64,000 nt of DNA. Source: Streptomyces novaecaesareae (GTDB taxonomy: Bacteria > Actinomycetota > Actinomycetes > Streptomycetales > Streptomycetaceae). How positions within the stretch are numbered: position 1 is the stretch's first letter; each line of letters starts with the position of its first letter. A program made the translations under genes and the position numbers. Below are positions 62,032-64,000 of the stretch, piece by piece. The notes below the pieces were generated by a model, which was not told the origin of the DNA, did no database searches, and saw only the letters and a program-made list of their open reading frames with translations. The DNA lies in assembly GCF_000716875.1 (NCBI RefSeq), contig NZ_JNWQ01000014.1, positions 1-64,000 of the forward strand, given 5' to 3'.

Positions 62032-63627
62032 CTACTCGGGAGGCCCGCCCGGGTGGTCCGGTGCTGGTCCGGACGGGTGGCCGGGCCTCCGTCGGCCGGG
62101 CGGACCCGGGCGGCGGCCGGGGGGCCGCAGGCGCTCCAGGGGGATTTCGCGGGCGCTGCGGCGCGGTCGGCCGAGCGGCGGCCGGTACCCGGCCCGACCG
62201 AGGGCGTGCAGGTCGACCGGAGCGAGGTACTCGTTCAGCGCCGTGCGGTGCCACCACGCGCCGGTTTCCCGCAGTTCGCGCCAATCGGTGAACCGGTAGA
62301 GGTAGAGGGTCGCCCGGACGTGGGTCGGCGGGGCGTCCGGGAAGGGGTTGTGGCGCAGCAGGCGCAGGGTGGCCCGGTCGCCGGCCAGCAGGCGGGCGAC
62401 GAAGGGCAGGAACCAGGGTCGGGCGTAGCCCGGCGAGATGCCGGCGAACCACATCAGCCAGTCCAGCCGCAGGTGGTAGGGGGCGTACTGGCGCGGGAGG
62501 CGGCGCACGTCGCCGGGCTTGCCCTTGAAGCCGTACTCGCGCCACACCGTCTGCGGGGTGAGGACGGCCTCGTCGGTGCCCTCGACCACGACCTCCTGGC
62601 GGAGGCGGTTGATGCTGCCGAAGGCGCCGTAGGTGTTGACGAGGTGGAGCCGGTTGAAGGAGCGGTTCATGGCCTGGTGGCGGGAGACCAGGTTCCGCAC
62701 CGGCCAGTAGCTGAGGACGACGACGGCCGTGGTCAGCGCGATGACCAGCGCCTCGTACCAGAGCGGGGCGCCGGGGTAGCCGCGGGCGTGGACGGGCAGG
62801 CCGAGGCGGTCCGGCTGGACGGCGGCGAGTGCCAGGGTGACGGTGAGCCAGTTGAGCCAGGCGAAGTTGCCGGAGGCGATGAGCCACAGCTGGGTGGCGA
62901 TGACGGCGCAGGCGGCGTAGCTCGCGATGGGCTGCGGGAGCAGCAGGCAGACCGGTACGACGAGTTGGACGAAGTGGTTGGCCGCGACCTCGACCCGGTG
63001 CAGCCGGTCGGGCAGGTGGTGGAAGAACCAGCTGAGCGGGCCGGGCATCGGCTGGGTCTCGTGGTGGTAGCGCAGGCAGGTCAGGTCGCGCCAGCAGCTG
63101 TCGCCGCGCAGTTTGATCAGCCCGGCGCCGAACTCGACCCGGAACACCAGCCAGCGCATCAGCCACAGCACCGCGGTGGGCGGTGCGGTGTCGGCGGTGC
63201 CCAGGAAGGCGGCGAGGAAGCCCGCTTCGAGCAGCAGGGACTCCCAGCCGAAGGAGTACCAGGTCTGCCCGACGTTGACGATGGAGAGGTAGAGGACCCA
63301 GAGCACCGCCCACAGCAGGATCGACGCCCAGAGCGGGACGGCGTCGCCGAGCCCGGCCGCGACGGCGGCGGCGAGGGCGGCGCCGCTCCAGGCGACGGCG
63401 GCGAAGAAGCGGTCGCTGTAGTGGAGGTGGAAGAGGCCGGGTGCCTGACGGAACGTGACGCGGGCGGTGAAGCGGGGCACCGGCAGCATGCCGTCCTCGC
63501 CGATGAGTGCGCGGAACTGCGCGGCCGCGTCGAGGAATCCGATCAGGTAGATGACGGCGAGCAGGCGTTGGACGAGCAGCCGGCTCAGCCAGTAGTCGGG
63601 GGCGGCGAACCAGTCCATGCCGCCCAT
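62032..63627 (-). CDS. lipase-maturation-factor-like integral membrane protein
   Basis: This 531-residue protein has about eight membrane helices in the first 370 residues, then a soluble domain. The segments FGWESLLLEAGFLAAFLG, RWLVFRVEFGAGLIKLRGDS, CLRYHHETQPMPGPLSWF and the later NTYGAFGSINRLRQEVVVEGT are typical of the LMF1/LMF2 family. In animals these fold lipases in the ER; in bacteria the role is unproven. The ATG at 63627 is used; another three codons in is possible. The Arg/Pro-rich tail after about residue 480 is low complexity. Confidence 0.88.
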   Translation of the reverse strand: MGGMDWFAAPDYWLSRLLVQRLLAVIYLIGFLDAAAQFRALIGEDGMLPVPRFTARVTFRQAPGLFHLHYSDRFFAAVAWSGAALAAAVAAGLGDAVPLWASILLWAVLWVLYLSIVNVGQTWYSFGWESLLLEAGFLAAFLGTADTAPPTAVLWLMRWLVFRVEFGAGLIKLRGDSCWRDLTCLRYHHETQPMPGPLSWFFHHLPDRLHRVEVAANHFVQLVVPVCLLLPQPIASYAACAVIATQLWLIASGNFAWLNWLTVTLALAAVQPDRLGLPVHARGYPGAPLWYEALVIALTTAVVVLSYWPVRNLVSRHQAMNRSFNRLHLVNTYGAFGSINRLRQEVVVEGTDEAVLTPQTVWREYGFKGKPGDVRRLPRQYAPYHLRLDWLMWFAGISPGYARPWFLPFVARLLAGDRATLRLLRHNPFPDAPPTHVRATLYLYRFTDWRELRETGAWWHRTALNEYLAPVDLHALGRAGYRPPLGRPRRSAREIPLERLRPPGRRPGPPGRRRPGHPSGPAPDHPGGPPE

Positions 63628-64000
63628 GCCTACCACCGCGGCCCCGCGGGCGGGCCCGGCCGGAGCGCGGTCGGCGGACGGTTCACCCGCTCGGCCCGGC
63701 CGAACTGCGCTGCGCCGTACGGCCGGAACGCGGCCGGGCCGGCGTCGGAACGCAGCCCGAACGCGGCCTGAACGTGATCCGAACGCCTCCGGAAGTTCTT
63801 CGGAACGTCTTCGGAACGGTTTCGGAACGCGGCCCGGGCGCCGCCCCGACCGCCGGGCCCCCGGACGGCAGCGTGGCGGGGAGCCTCTCCTCGGGGGTGA
63901 GAGGCGCCCCGCCACGGTGGTGGACGGTACGGGTGGTGGTGCCGGCGACCGCGTCCGCGGTGCCGCGTGCGGGCGGCGGGTCGGCGGCTCAGCTCGGCAG
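63628..64000. other. right edge: upstream region with GGAACG repeats and a terminator hairpin
   Basis: No complete gene is seen. From 63730 to 63840 the sequence is a degenerate tandem of CGGAACG/TTCGGAACG units. A hairpin at 63873-63915 (GTGGCGGGG...CCCCGCCAC, 16 pairs with one mismatch) looks like a terminator for a leftward gene. A possible stop codon of such a gene lies at 63989-63991, with its body beyond the window. Confidence 0.55.

Noticed and set aside
58421..62299. 1292-codon rightward frame with LGLDGGLGLDG-type repeats
   Set aside because: Antisense of the Glu/Ala-rich acidic linker; its repeats are the complement of that low-complexity region.
61829..63313. In-frame N-terminal extension of the acidic-linker protein
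   Set aside because: Would run antisense-frame through the lipase-maturation-like gene and gives Arg/Pro-rich sequence; the ATG at 61828 is the first plausible start.

Overview
The window is about 64 kb of very GC-rich DNA with the codon use, divergent promoters, GTG/TTG starts and gene families of a Streptomycetaceae actinomycete (Streptomyces or Kitasatospora type). Family-specific markers are a cysteine leader-peptide attenuator, a DasR-like site upstream of a family-18 chitinase, and a leaderless azlC. The first 52 bases are not genomic: they are an Illumina Nextera i7 adapter ending in the Tn5 mosaic end, so the left edge is a raw contig end of a draft assembly. No rRNA, tRNA, CRISPR array, phage or complete IS element was seen.

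Layout. 0.1-2.4 kb: pyrimidine/hydantoin degradation operon (dihydropyrimidinase and a beta-ureidopropionase-like amidohydrolase). 2.7-3.9 kb: cysteine dioxygenase and rhodanese behind a 25-residue Cys-rich leader peptide and a hairpin. 4.1-7.7 kb: osmoprotectant (glycine betaine/choline type) ABC transporter. 7.8-10.7 kb: small lipoprotein and a secreted chitinase. 10.8-16.7 kb: Bcr/CflA exporter, phosphodiesterase, glutaryl-CoA dehydrogenase, GNAT. 16.8-18.7 kb: azlCD with an XRE-cupin regulator. 18.7-23.7 kb: Tat-exported flavin oxidase, a truncated nitrilase, fumarase, SPW membrane protein. 23.8-26.2 kb: PadR regulator and an acyl-CoA dehydrogenase. 26.3-29.4 kb: NarL/DesK two-component pair. 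29.5-31.4 kb: three degenerate cupins plus a small peptide. 31.7-33.1 kb: phosphoribosyltransferase/hydrolase fusion. 33.4-38.0 kb: tyrosine/homogentisate operon (hpd, hmgA, unknown gene, fahA). 38.4-40.4 kb: two crotonase-fold enzymes. 40.6-45.6 kb: RCK-type ion channel, HdeD protein, DUF6461 protein, class III CoA-transferase. 45.8-49.0 kb: metallo-beta-lactamase hydrolase, P450, Met/His-rich membrane protein. 49.4-58.4 kb: ECF sigma/anti-sigma, then MFS - P450 - isocyanide synthase facing a siderophore-type ABC importer and an extra metal-receptor protein. 58.4-63.6 kb: lytic transglycosylase lipoprotein, a 753-residue protein with a huge acidic linker, and a lipase-maturation-factor-like membrane protein.

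Two things stand out. First, 49.4-58.4 kb looks like a compact, possibly undescribed isocyanide (isonitrile) metallophore locus. The operon MFS exporter - P450 - DIT1/PvcA enzyme mirrors the yeast dityrosine trio DTR1-DIT2-DIT1, and it abuts a metal-chelate importer; a Met/His-rich membrane protein and an ECF sigma/anti-sigma pair lie just upstream. Second, five intergenic sites carry the same unusual low-GC hairpin built from TGACAG-type units (10.7, 16.7, 29.4, 38.0 and 40.5 kb). Four lie between convergent genes, two touch or contain a stop codon, and one abuts the surviving 3' end of a TetR gene. They look like a dispersed family of bidirectional terminators or small mobile palindromes.

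The remaining genes form ordinary metabolic modules. The homogentisate operon lacks a recognisable maleylacetoacetate isomerase but has an unknown gene in that slot. Many proteins carry in-frame short tandem repeats (EP, HEPVP, TPATD, GMSHGM, ESHC), so short-repeat expansion seems active in this genome.
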